Made by a program: the position numbers and the translations under genes. From positions 1 through 33,544 of the forward strand of contig QWDQ01000096.1 of assembly GCA_003868215.1 (NCBI GenBank): a stretch of 33,544 nucleotides of DNA, in the 5' to 3' direction. Below, piece by piece: positions 1 to 8,826 of this stretch (positions within the stretch are counted from its first letter, which is position 1; each line of letters starts with the position of its first letter). The notes beneath the pieces were generated by a model. That model saw only the letters and a list, made by a program, of their open reading frames with translations, was not told where the DNA came from and made no database searches. The DNA comes from Pseudophaeomoniella oleicola (taxonomy: Eukaryota > Ascomycota > Eurotiomycetes > Phaeomoniellales > Phaeomoniellaceae).

Positions 1-152
1 GAACACGATTGACCGATCGGTGGATCAATATTGGTCTTATCACTGACGCGGTTAGAGAGTAGCGAGGATGGTGGCCCCCCCCCTTTTCCCTTTCCCCAAA
101 CAAATACATACACTGTCTCTTGGTCTTTTCAAACGCTGACTGTGCGGACTAG

Positions 153-1309
153 CTGCCGTCGAGAACTTCGGTGGCGCTGTTGCTGTCCGTTTCTTTCTCG
201 GAGTCTTCGAAGCTGCGGTCACCCCTGGTTTTGCTCTATTTACCTCGCAGTGGTATACCAAAAAGGAACAAGGAACACGAGTGGGAATATGGTTTTCTTG
301 GAACGGAATGGCTCAAGTATTTGGTGGTCTAATTGCCTATGGGATCGCTGTTGGAACAGAAAGGCATCCTGCTGCCCTAGTTGGCTGGAAAATCCTCTTT
401 TTAGTGACCGGCCTCCTCACTGCCGCCATAGGGGTCTTATTTTGGTTCATCATGCCGGACAACCAACTCAATGCGAAGTGGCTCAAGAAGGAGGATCGTG
501 TACTTGCCGTGGAAAGAGTTCGCGTGAACCAGCAGGGAATTGGCAACAAACACTTCAAGCTCTATCAGCTGAAGGAGGCCCTACTTGACCCATTGACATG
601 GGCTTTCTTCTTCTATGCTCTGGTCGCAGATATTCCTAACGGAGGAATAAGTAACTTTTTCTCACAACTCATTAGTTCGTTCGGCTACACCGCGAATCAG
701 TCGTTGTTATACGGTACTCCAGGTGGTGCGGTTGAGGTGGTCATGCTTATCGCCTCAGGCTACATTGGGGACCGAATCGGACAACGTCTTCTGGTTTCCA
801 TGGTTGGTCTGTCAATTGCATTGCTTGGGATGATCCTCATTGTTGCATTGCCACTTTCCAACCCCCATGGACGGCTTGCGGGATACTATCTGACCAACGC
901 AAGCCCTACACCTTTTGTGGCTCTGCTGTCATTGGTGGCTACCAATGTTGCTGGATATACAAAGAAAACCACGGTCGCAGCGTTATACCTGATTGCTTAC
1001 TGCGCAGGTAATATCATCGGTACGTTTCTCAATTTTCCCTCCTATCGCCTAATGATACTTTTCTAACAGTTCGCAGGACCTCAGACTTTCCGCCCGAAAG
1101 ACGCACCAAATTACCGACCTGCAGAAATCACCATCATTGTCTGTTACGGAGTCTGTCTCCTTGATATTTTGTTCATATGGTGGTACTGCCGACGACAGAA
1201 CATTAAGAAAGCGGCCATTAGAGCAGACCCAGCTTATACGAAGCTAGAGAACCAAGAATGGCTGGATTTGACAGATAAGGAAAACCCAGAGTTCGTTTAT
1301 CAACTGTGA
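153..1309 (+). CDS. MFS transporter, allantoate permease (DAL5) type, 5'-partial
   Basis: This is the C-terminal part of a plasma-membrane major facilitator that, by family, would move an organic anion or nitrogen compound; the substrate cannot be read from the sequence. Exons are 153-1019 and 1077-1309, and the intron (GTACGT...GCAG) splits a Gly codon to give GNIIGPQTFRPKDAPNY, a stretch typical of DAL5-like anion:cation symporters. Just inside the first exon come ENFGG, FLGVFEAAVTPGF and GIWFSWNGMAQ, which fit transmembrane segments 4-5 of the family. The protein ends after a hydrophobic helix (ITIIVCYGVCLLDILFIWW) and a short polar tail. A CTGAC branch-point-like motif and an AG at 151-152 suggest an upstream intron. 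I could not find the preceding exon in bases 1-152, so the start lies outside the window or the 5' end is disrupted. Confidence 0.85.
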
Positions 1310-1977
1310 TGGGAAATACAGAATCATGTTGGTGCAGGGGTTTGTCGATAAGGCTGAAGAAGAATGAAAGAGGAGGAATGAACGAACTATTGTAAATATC
1401 AAAAATGGATAGTCAAATATAGTATGGGCTTCCCTTCGTAAGCTGACTTGGTTATCTATTCACGGACCTCACACTTCTTCATCACCAGTCCAGATAACTG
1501 GATACCTACATTATCCTAGTATTCATGTACGGGTAGCTACGTTATGCAAGTGGTCAGCAACAATAAAGCTCGACTGGGTACAGTTTGAGGTGTTCCTGGC
1601 ACGTGATGAAGCTATGACCCGCCTGCCTTTGCAGTGAAGCTTCGGAGCTCTAATTAGCTCTGCCCAGCCGATCTCGCCTTCTCTGCTTCCAATTGGAGCT
1701 AATATTACCACTCTTTGCGACTTCATCCCAGCCACTTCCTTTGTTGCGGTCTCGCCTGCGTTCTCTCGCTGTATGGTTGATATTCTTGTCGGCACTTTGT
1801 CTGTTCAGTATTTGCAGTCGTTGAGCATGCGCTCATTGCGCCTCCTGACCCCGGTAGACATTAAAGACCCACCTCCATAATTCCTTGCGACCGAGTCCTT
1901 CGATGTTGTCGCTCATTATTACCATCATCACTGCAATTACTTCAGCTTCACGGAGTCACTCGTTTTGATTATCAAAT
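1310..1977. other. Intergenic: 3' flank of MFS gene and promoter of BTB gene
   Basis: No coding region could be supported in these 668 bases. The only open frame of note is a minus-strand one of 90 codons (1523-1795) with no recognisable motif. The right-hand part is pyrimidine-rich on the + strand, as often seen in fungal promoters and leaders. Confidence 0.5.
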
Positions 1978-2796
1978 ATGGCTGAACAAGATGTCCAGCT
2001 TTCTCCGGAGCCTGATGTGGAAATGGCCGGCGCAGAGCAGACAGAGTCCGTGGACAATAATGGTAATGGAGAGGCCGGAGCGGCTGAAGAGAGCGGTGAC
2101 AACACCCCTGCGAACCCACAGTCGGCCTTTTTGGATTACATAAAGTCTCCAGTCGTTGAACTTGTTGTCGGTTCTGGAGATGAGGAAACTCGCGTGACAG
2201 CTCATTCAGCATTTCTGTCGCAAAGTCCGTTCCTGGCGGAAAAGATGACCAGTGGTGCGAAGACCGTCGAAATGAAAGATGAAGCGCTGGATACTGTGGC
2301 ATCCTTTCTACAATATCAGTACACAGGAGAATACTTCCCCCGACGGAGCTCAACGACAGCAGACGGTCTAGAACATGATCCCTCCGCACCCGACATAGAC
2401 GACACTGGGGATCAGCTGCTCAAACACGCGCGCGTATATACATTGGCCGGGAAGCTCGGTCTCCCAGATCTCAAGACTCTTGCTCACTCGAAGATCCACC
2501 GCATCAACTCCTCCGCAAAGGGTGAAATCGCATATGCCCGCTACGTATACGGTAATACTTCTCCAGACGATACAACGATCAGAAAACCCGTCGCCGCATT
2601 CTGGGCTACAAGGAGTCATGTATTACGGCACGAGGCGGAGCAAGAGTTCAGGAACATGTGTATCGAATATCCGCAGTTTGGTTTTGATGTGCTGACACTC
2701 GTGCTGGATCAAAGAGAGAAGAGAGCTGCGAGGGAGGGAGAAGAGACAGTGACCCCAGCAAAGAGTGGAAGGAAGAGGCAGAGAACCGGCGCCTGA
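1978..2796 (+). CDS. BTB/POZ domain protein
   Basis: A single-exon protein of 272 residues. Residues about 1-50 are an acidic, low-complexity tail. A BTB/POZ fold then starts near residue 58, with VVELVVGSGDEE (first strand), TAHSAFLSQSPFLAEKM (the classic A1-A2 helices) and FLQYQYTGEYF (the usual tyrosine-rich A3 turn). The loop after it, about residues 125-145, is rich in D and P. Helical residues follow, and the C terminus is basic (GRKRQRTGA), which could be a nuclear localisation signal. Fungal proteins of this layout are common and mostly uncharacterised. BTB domains mediate dimerisation or cullin-3 adaptor contacts, but I see no Kelch, MATH or zinc-finger partner domain, so the role is unknown. 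The start codon is the first ATG after a long leader (AAATATGGC). Confidence 0.85.
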   Translation: MAEQDVQLSPEPDVEMAGAEQTESVDNNGNGEAGAAEESGDNTPANPQSAFLDYIKSPVVELVVGSGDEETRVTAHSAFLSQSPFLAEKMTSGAKTVEMKDEALDTVASFLQYQYTGEYFPRRSSTTADGLEHDPSAPDIDDTGDQLLKHARVYTLAGKLGLPDLKTLAHSKIHRINSSAKGEIAYARYVYGNTSPDDTTIRKPVAAFWATRSHVLRHEAEQEFRNMCIEYPQFGFDVLTLVLDQREKRAAREGEETVTPAKSGRKRQRTGA

Positions 2797-3206
2797 AAAT
2801 TGTGTTCTTGTCGAGTAGCGGTTATGGCATTCGTCATTCAAATCATGGCATGATCCGTCCTTCGCGCATGGGAGTAATGGAGGTATTTCGATGGCGTTTC
2901 GTAGAAGCTTCGTGTAGGCGTCTGAAAATGGGTTTGTCCAAACTTCTAGGTCGGATGGAAAGCATGTATACATATATTCCATGGCCACCACTTTTATCTT
3001 CTCAAACACTGTAAGTAAAAGATAGTAAAAGAAGGCATTCGGATTGCGCCGCGATGTTACTTTTAAGGGTCATGAAAATAAGTTAGTCGGAGTTCTTCCT
3101 TATCCGAATCGGTTATACACGGCTCACCGGCGTCTTAGTTACGACAACCACATCATAATGCAGGTTGGTGTATAAATAGCTGTGGTATTCAAGTCTTCAC
3201 GCTCAA
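2797..3206. other. Intergenic: BTB 3' flank and aminopeptidase promoter
   Basis: These 410 bases hold no supported gene. They include a TATA box at 3171-3178, described separately. Confidence 0.6.
3171..3178 (+). promoter_or_regulatory. TATA box upstream of the M1 aminopeptidase gene
   Basis: TATAAATA is a perfect match to the TATA consensus. It ends only 28 bases before the first in-frame ATG (3207) and about 154 bases before the second (3333). Transcripts starting at a usual distance from it would often begin at or after the first ATG. Confidence 0.55.
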
Positions 3207-5265
3207 ATGAGCTTCTTTGCGCCTCGGATCAGGGTAAAGCTTTCGATAAGAAATAAATTCTGTCCTTCTACACTCCTACAGCAGCCTTTGCACCACCCGT
3301 TTCGTTCTACATCGATCAATTGGATAAGAAAAATGAGTATTCAGATCAGTGCCCCAAGGGATCCCAATACCCTGTCGAATTATACGGCGTGGAGGACCAA
3401 GCACACGACCACCAACTTTGAGATTTCATTTGAGCAACAGAGACTGGTTGGAAACGTCATCCTTCAACTTGAATCAATCAGCAATTCCGAAAGTAAAGAG
3501 ATCGTGCTCGACAGCAGCCATCTGGATATCAAAGAGATCAAGGTCAATGGAAGCAGCTCGAAATGGAGCCTGCTCCCGCCTGTTGAGCCATATGGACAGG
3601 CTGTGAAGGTTGAGCTAGAGGATGCCTTTGAGAAGGGTGCGGTTGTCGATGTCGATATTGGCCTTGCTACGACTAAGGGCTGCACTGCCTTGCAATGGTT
3701 GACTCCGGCACAAACTTCCAACAAGAAACATCCTTATATGTTTTCGCAGTGCGAGGCAATCCATGCAAGGTCCATATTCCCGTGTCAAGACACCCCCGAC
3801 GTCAAGTCCACGTTTGATTTCAACATCACCTCCCCATTGCCAGTGATTGCCAGTGGCATATCTGTCCAGGAGATGTCAAGTGGACAGTCAGTCTCCGGAT
3901 CAACGAAACTCTACAAGTTTCAACAGAAGGTCCCTATACCATCATATCTATATAGTCTCGCGTCTGGCGACATAGTGGAAGCACCCATCGGACCACGGTC
4001 TGTAGTTGCAAGTGGGCCATTGGAGATTGAAGGATGTCAATGGGAGCTCGAAAAAGACACCGAGTCGTTCATTCAGATCGCCGAAAAGATCGTTTACCCT
4101 TATGTTTGGGGTCAATACAACGTTCTCGTTCTACCTGGAAGTTTCCCATACGGAGGTAAGGAACCCAATAGTGCTCAAACACTGCGAAAGTAATATGACA
4201 CATGCTGATCTCAGTGCCTCTGTAGGAATGGAGAATCCAATATTCACATTTGCGACGCCTACGATCATCTCCAAAGATCGGGAGAACGTGGATGTAATCG
4301 CTCACGAACTCGCACACTCATGGTCCGGAAACCTCGTCTCCAATGCTAGCTGGGAACATTTCTGGCTCAATGAAGGGTGGACAGTCTATCTCGAACGCAG
4401 GATTATTGCAGACGTTCACGGCGAACCTCACCGTGACTTCAGTGCTATCATCGGTTGGAAAGCCCTGACAGATTCCATCAATCAGTTCGGCGAAGATCAC
4501 GAGTTCACCAAGCTTGTTGTAGACCTGAAAGGAAAAGACCCAGACGATGCATTTTCCAGCATTCCCTACGAGAAAGGCTTCCACTTCTTGTACTACCTCG
4601 AGAAATTGCTCACTAAAGCCAAGTTCAACAAATTCATCCCATACTATTTTACGAAATGGCAACGAAAGTCTCTTGACAGCTACGACTTCAAATCCACGCT
4701 CCTTGAATTCTTTGCCGAAGACGCCGAAGCTACCAAGCTTCTCACCGACCTTGACTGGGACACCTGGTTCTACAAACCAGGCTTCCCACCAAAACCAGAC
4801 TTCGACACCTCCCTCGTCGACGTCGCCTACAACCTCGCCGACAAATGGCAGACCCTGACCGTTCACGCGCCCCCCTCATCCACCCCATTCACCCCCTCCC
4901 CCACCGACATCCAATCCCTCCTCTCAAACCAACTAATCGTCTTCCTCGAACGCCTCCTCCTCTTCCCCTCCCCCCTCACCCCTTCGGCCTCCCGCCTCCT
5001 CGGCTCAACCTACAAGCTCACGTCATCCTCCAACGTCGAACTCACCTCTCGTTACTGCCAAATCGGCCTCCTCGCCCACGACGACTCGATCATCGAACCG
5101 ACCAAGAAAATCCTCGCGACGGTCGGTCGCATGAAGTTCGTCACTCCGCTGTACCGCAAGCTGAAAGCCTACGACGAGACGCTCGCGCGCGACATCTTTG
5201 CAGAGAATAGGGAATTCTATCATCCGATCTGTAGGGCGATGGTGCAGAAGACGCTGTTCGATTGA
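3207..5265 (+). CDS. LAP2: M1 zinc aminopeptidase / leukotriene A4 hydrolase homologue
   Basis: A zinc metallopeptidase of the LTA4-hydrolase subgroup, which removes N-terminal residues and has epoxide hydrolase activity in several members. Exons are 3207-4155 and 4226-5265; the 70-nt intron (GTAAGG...TGTAG) splits a Gly codon, restoring FPYGGMENP, the family's GxMEN exopeptidase motif. The product is 662 residues. Zinc ligands are in HELAHSW (H343, E344, H347) and NEGW (E366), with the correct 18-residue spacing. The typical start RDPNTLSNY lies shortly after an internal ATG at 3333, and the C-terminal helical domain ends in the usual way. The 42 residues before that ATG are rich in R and K with no D or E, so they look like a mitochondrial presequence. 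The 3' third has an extreme preference for C at third codon positions. It is convergent with the CBP3-like gene. Confidence 0.93.
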
Positions 5266-5364
5266 TTCAGATCTTCATTGATTCTCCTTCCTGTCCGGCC
5301 GGTCTTCGTGTTTAGATATGACCATCACCACCACTACTACCCTCCCCTTCCATCCGCCCCCAAC

Positions 5365-5454
5365 AATAAAAGCAGATATAATAATACATGTCCCTTCCTT
5401 GTTGCAACCCAACCTGTGACTTATCTCAGAGCCTTACAATCGCAAATCAATAAA
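5365..5454 (+). terminator. Two AATAAA poly(A) signals after the aminopeptidase
   Basis: AATAAA occurs at 5365-5370 and 5449-5454, about 100 and 185 bases after the stop codon. These are plausible 3'-end signals, although fungal signals are often degenerate. Confidence 0.4.
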
Positions 5455-5526
5455 CTTCTGTTGTGTGTGACTTACTTATTTACCCAAGTTATCTTTTTTA
5501 TCTCCAATCAAACCTATTTAGTCTCC

Positions 5527-5581
5527 CTCTTCTTCTTCTTCTTCTTCTTCTTCTTCTTCTTCTTCTTCCTCCTCCTCTTTC
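5527..5581 (+). repeat. (TTC)n microsatellite
   Basis: About 40 bases of uninterrupted TTC repeat pass into CCTCCT and CTCTCT. It lies in the shared 3' region and is expected to vary in length between strains. Confidence 0.95.
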
Positions 5582-5983
5582 TCTCTGAAGTAATGCTGTA
5601 GCAACCTACCTGAGGCATTTTCGGATACTTTACCTGCCTACAAGTGAGAACCGAAGAGAGGGCAGAAGGGGGGGGGGGATATGAATCAACGACAAATCGA
5701 AAACTTTTAAGGAAAGGGGGAGAAGAAGAAGAGATCATTCTTCGTTTTTGGAAATGGTAGTATCATCTGTACAAGTAATATCAATTTTTTCTCTCTCCAG
5801 TTTCTCTTCCCCAGCCGCTTCGTTTCGCTTACATCCATACCTTCAGCAGGTACCTTATTCTTATATAAAGACATGTTTGGTTTCTAAAGATTATATGAAT
5901 ACACAAGGGGGTGTGGCGTAGTGCGGTGAAAAATAATTTACAAAAAGGGAGGTGATGGAAAAATTCCCCCTTTTCTCTTACTA

Positions 5984-7084
5984 TCATGGAGAGGCAGGGG
6001 TTTCACCTTGCTCGTTCCTGACGGTCTCACGCTTCGGTGCCGACGGACCGGGACCTGCGCGGTCGTCGCCGTCTTGAAAAGGTTCTGCTATTCCTTTACT
6101 CTTCTTCCCGACGAGGCTTTCCTCTCTCTGGGTTTTCTTGAACAGCTTCGCACCGCCCTTGTCCGACGGCGGCGCGACGCCCGATAATTCGGCGAGCACG
6201 CTTCCATCCTCATCGTCACCTAGCGTTTTGATGAGACGCCTCATGTAGGCGACGACTTGAGCAATCTTGGTCCAGTCGGCATTTTCATCTGCTTTCCAAA
6301 GGTTGCGCCATATGGCGGCCGCGAGCACGGCGTCGCCTTTCATTAATCCTTCGTCATAAGAGGCGAGGATACCACGCCACTGTAAATAGATGTCTTTCAG
6401 GTATTTGTTTCGAGTTGATGAGGCGGTGATGTTGTGGAGGACTGTCATTTTGTCTTCGGCTTCGTAGGTGAAGTGGTCGAGGAGATGTTGGTGATATATC
6501 ATTGTAGACTCGCGGGTTGGAAGAGCCCGTAAGCGAACTAGGATAATGTACATATGAAGCATACATACTTGGCTCCAAGTGCTAAAGGTTGGGGGAAGAT
6601 GGAGCTCATCGTGCCACCAGGATTCATCCGTGTCCGTAAGACCAACCTCTTCACCGGATGGAAGCTTGGGTACGGTCGCACCGGCTTTACTCTCGCGCTG
6701 TGGGAAGAAGTATGCGGCCTGGGCATTGCATAGCCGGAAGAGGTTGGATGTCACACCGAAGGCGACATAGGTCTCGGTGGTGCGAGGAGCTGCAGAGGTG
6801 ATGCGTCCAGCAAGACCGTCGCTGGGCTTTAAAGGAGGAGTCGGTGCTTTTGCGGAGGATCCGGAGGTAGACGTGAAGTTTCGGGATGAAGCGTTATTGT
6901 GGTGTGCGGCTGGAGACCGTCTCGAGGCTGCTCTGGAGGTGATTGAGGGGAGATTTCTGTGAGAATACTTTTGAGGTATCTTAGTATAACATGCGCAGTG
7001 TAGGGCAAACAAAAGGCGAAGTACCTGTCTTTCAATTCGCATTAGTGAGCGCATGCACTGGGTGCAGGGAGATCTGGAAGCCAT
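5984..7084 (-). CDS. CBP3: CBP3-type ubiquinol-cytochrome c reductase assembly chaperone
   Basis: Mitochondrial chaperone that, with Cbp6, binds the mitoribosome exit and newly made cytochrome b during bc1 complex assembly (family knowledge). The conserved core (about residues 100-260 of 347) includes ESWWHDELHLPPTF, LHMYIILVRLRALP, YHQHLLDHFTYEAED and WRGILASYDEGLMKGD, matching the ubiquinol-cytochrome c chaperone domain. The N terminus is basic and serine-rich, as expected of a mitochondrial presequence, and the C-terminal 90 residues are low complexity. I model two exons, 7084-7025 and 6967-5984, with a 57-nt intron starting GTACTT and carrying a TACTAAG branch point and a CAAAAG acceptor. 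Its length is a multiple of three and it has no in-frame stop, so the unspliced frame (366 residues) is also open. The GTATGT inside the core was considered and rejected as a splice site. Confidence 0.85.
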   Translation of the reverse strand: MASRSPCTQCMRSLMRIERQVLRLLFALHCACYTKIPQKYSHRNLPSITSRAASRRSPAAHHNNASSRNFTSTSGSSAKAPTPPLKPSDGLAGRITSAAPRTTETYVAFGVTSNLFRLCNAQAAYFFPQRESKAGATVPKLPSGEEVGLTDTDESWWHDELHLPPTFSTWSQVCMLHMYIILVRLRALPTRESTMIYHQHLLDHFTYEAEDKMTVLHNITASSTRNKYLKDIYLQWRGILASYDEGLMKGDAVLAAAIWRNLWKADENADWTKIAQVVAYMRRLIKTLGDDEDGSVLAELSGVAPPSDKGGAKLFKKTQREESLVGKKSKGIAEPFQDGDDRAGPGPSAPKRETVRNEQGETPASP

Positions 7085-7631
7085 GGTGGAAGTCGCAACG
7101 CCGTTCCTCTCAATGCCGTACAGAGGAAATGGACGGATGGGATACGACTAGAGACACAGTCTCGAGCAGCCCGATGAGTACACTGTACTTTTGCCCATTG
7201 ATTTCTGCGCCGACCTCAAAACTTCCTGACTTTTTCGAGGCGTCATACAAATCTGCTTCACGCGATTCGGGAAGGTGTGGCGAGGAGGTTGTCTATACGT
7301 AGTAACAAGGCGAATGGTGTCAGGGGTGAATATTTAGTCCACGTACCTACCGTCACTCAGGCAGACTCTACACCTGTCAAACGTACCTTATGTATCATTA
7401 CTGCGAAACTAATCACTCAGAGTCTACGGGTTTCTGCATGCAATTGCAGTCCAGATTCGAAAGAGGATGCTGACATGAACAAGCTAGTCGAAGGTACACG
7501 AAAGAGCAAGCTCAAGTTATGTTATATGTACACGTATGATTAAAAATATTTCCGGAGAGACCTGAGCAGTGCCCTAACAATACTCAACGCCGACAGTGGA
7601 GTGGTTCGCAAACCCTGAATGTTAGGCACCA
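7085..7631. other. Intergenic between CBP3 and PAP2 genes
   Basis: A 547-base region, upstream of CBP3 and downstream of the PAP2 gene, both on the minus strand. I see no gene. The + strand open frames of 88-103 codons have no recognisable motif. Confidence 0.55.
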
Positions 7632-8826
7632 TTACAGCCTACCCCCACGCTGATGAAACCTCTCACCAGTGCTAGGTATTGGTTTCTCCAGCCTCAATGC
7701 CCAGAATAAGATGTCCTCCACAGGTAACAAAATGAGGAAGACCTTGTTGCACACGAACGCCAGAAGGGCTGTAAAGACGGCAACAACAGCATCCATATAG
7801 TAATGGTTTGCTGTTGCAACAATCGTGACAAGAATGATCGACGGATAAGCAACTGCCAGGCAGAGATACCAGAATTTCCAAAATAGTGACTTCCGGACCT
7901 CACCTTTCTCCAGGGTCCGACGGAAAATCCCTGAGTGATAGATCATGGTGCAACCGATGACAAAAGAGTAGCCAAAGTGCATGCTAGGCATTGCTGCAAG
8001 GGAGTTGACGTAGTCGCCACTCATCCAAATGCTCTGAGCATGGTCGTGACGAACCGTGTCAAGAAACCCATATTCCTCTGGGAGCAGACGAGGTGGCATG
8101 CAGGGGTATATGGTGAAAATGACGAAAGCAAAGATATTGGTCAAAGTAAGACATCGACGAACAGTTGCAAAGGTGTTATGGTTCGGTGCAACGTAGTAAT
8201 ACCACGCAATAAAACTACCGTTCAGTTAGTAGAGAGAAGTCAACCAAGATAGGATAAACATACCCGACAGTGCCAGGGATATGCATCAAAGCATAAAGTC
8301 GATTGAGGAAAGTCAGGGCATCCTGATGACCACCCATGAACCACCGCTGAACATCATGTTCTCTAAAAGGGAACAGAAAGCTGAAAACCCCAAACTGTTC
8401 GAACTCCAGGATCTGCAGACCGTGCTTTTGGGATATGTCCCATACACCCTCTGAGAACAACGCTTTGGCAGCAACTTTGGTCATGCGGTAAAATACGTAC
8501 GTGATGATCCAATAAAACATCTCTATCAAAAACGGGAACTTTTGCAATAGTCGGCTGTGGATGTGCCTTGCAAACCGAGAAGTATTGGGGGTGCGGACGA
8601 CCAATCCACATACCCTGCGCTCCTTGGGTAGGTGCTTTGCTGCTGCTATTGGATCTTGCGCATCATCCTCATTTGAAGGGTCGTAAAACAGGAGTTCATC
8701 TGACGATCGAGCGGAATCATAGTCGGGGTCGTCCAGTATTGACTTATTGCTCCTCTTTCCACCGAGAATGCTGAAACGTCTCCTCCGTGTAAGCACCATG
8801 GCTGTGAAAAGAATTGAGAACACCAT
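7632..8826 (-). CDS. PAP2-superfamily membrane enzyme, inositolphosphoceramide-synthase-like
   Basis: A 381-residue multi-pass membrane protein in two exons (8826-8264, 8214-7632). The 49-nt intron has a GTATGT donor, a perfect TACTAAC branch point and a TAG acceptor; splicing gives HIPGTVGFIAWYYYV. The C-terminal half carries the PAP2/Aur1-type catalytic motifs: PSMHFGYS (H267) and NHYYMDAVV (H325, D329), the two halves of the histidine-dependent phosphotransfer site. Several hydrophobic helices surround them. The first 60 or so residues are polar and basic (TRRRRF). By family it would transfer or hydrolyse a phospho-head group in the secretory pathway. The motif wording SMHFGYS differs from the true Aur1 form, so I think it is one of the fungal Aur1-like paralogues rather than the essential IPC synthase. 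The substrate is not known from sequence. Confidence 0.8.

Larger units (their letters stand above)
5266..5983. other. Convergent intergenic region with microsatellites
   Basis: A 718-base region between the stops of the aminopeptidase (+) and the CBP3 homologue (-). It contains 3' UTR sequence of both genes, a TTC microsatellite and an 11-base G run (5668-5678). Open frames here are made by the repeats and I do not call them genes. Confidence 0.6.

Noticed and set aside
4318-4866. Minus-strand open frame of 182 codons opposite the aminopeptidase
   Set aside because: It is a shadow of the true gene, caused by strong C bias at third positions on the other strand. It lacks any motif, and the + strand shows zinc-site motifs in the same bases.
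6543-6573. GTATGT...CCTAG as an intron in CBP3
   Set aside because: It would be only 31 nt, and the translated sequence across it (LHMYIILVRLRALP) matches the conserved domain.
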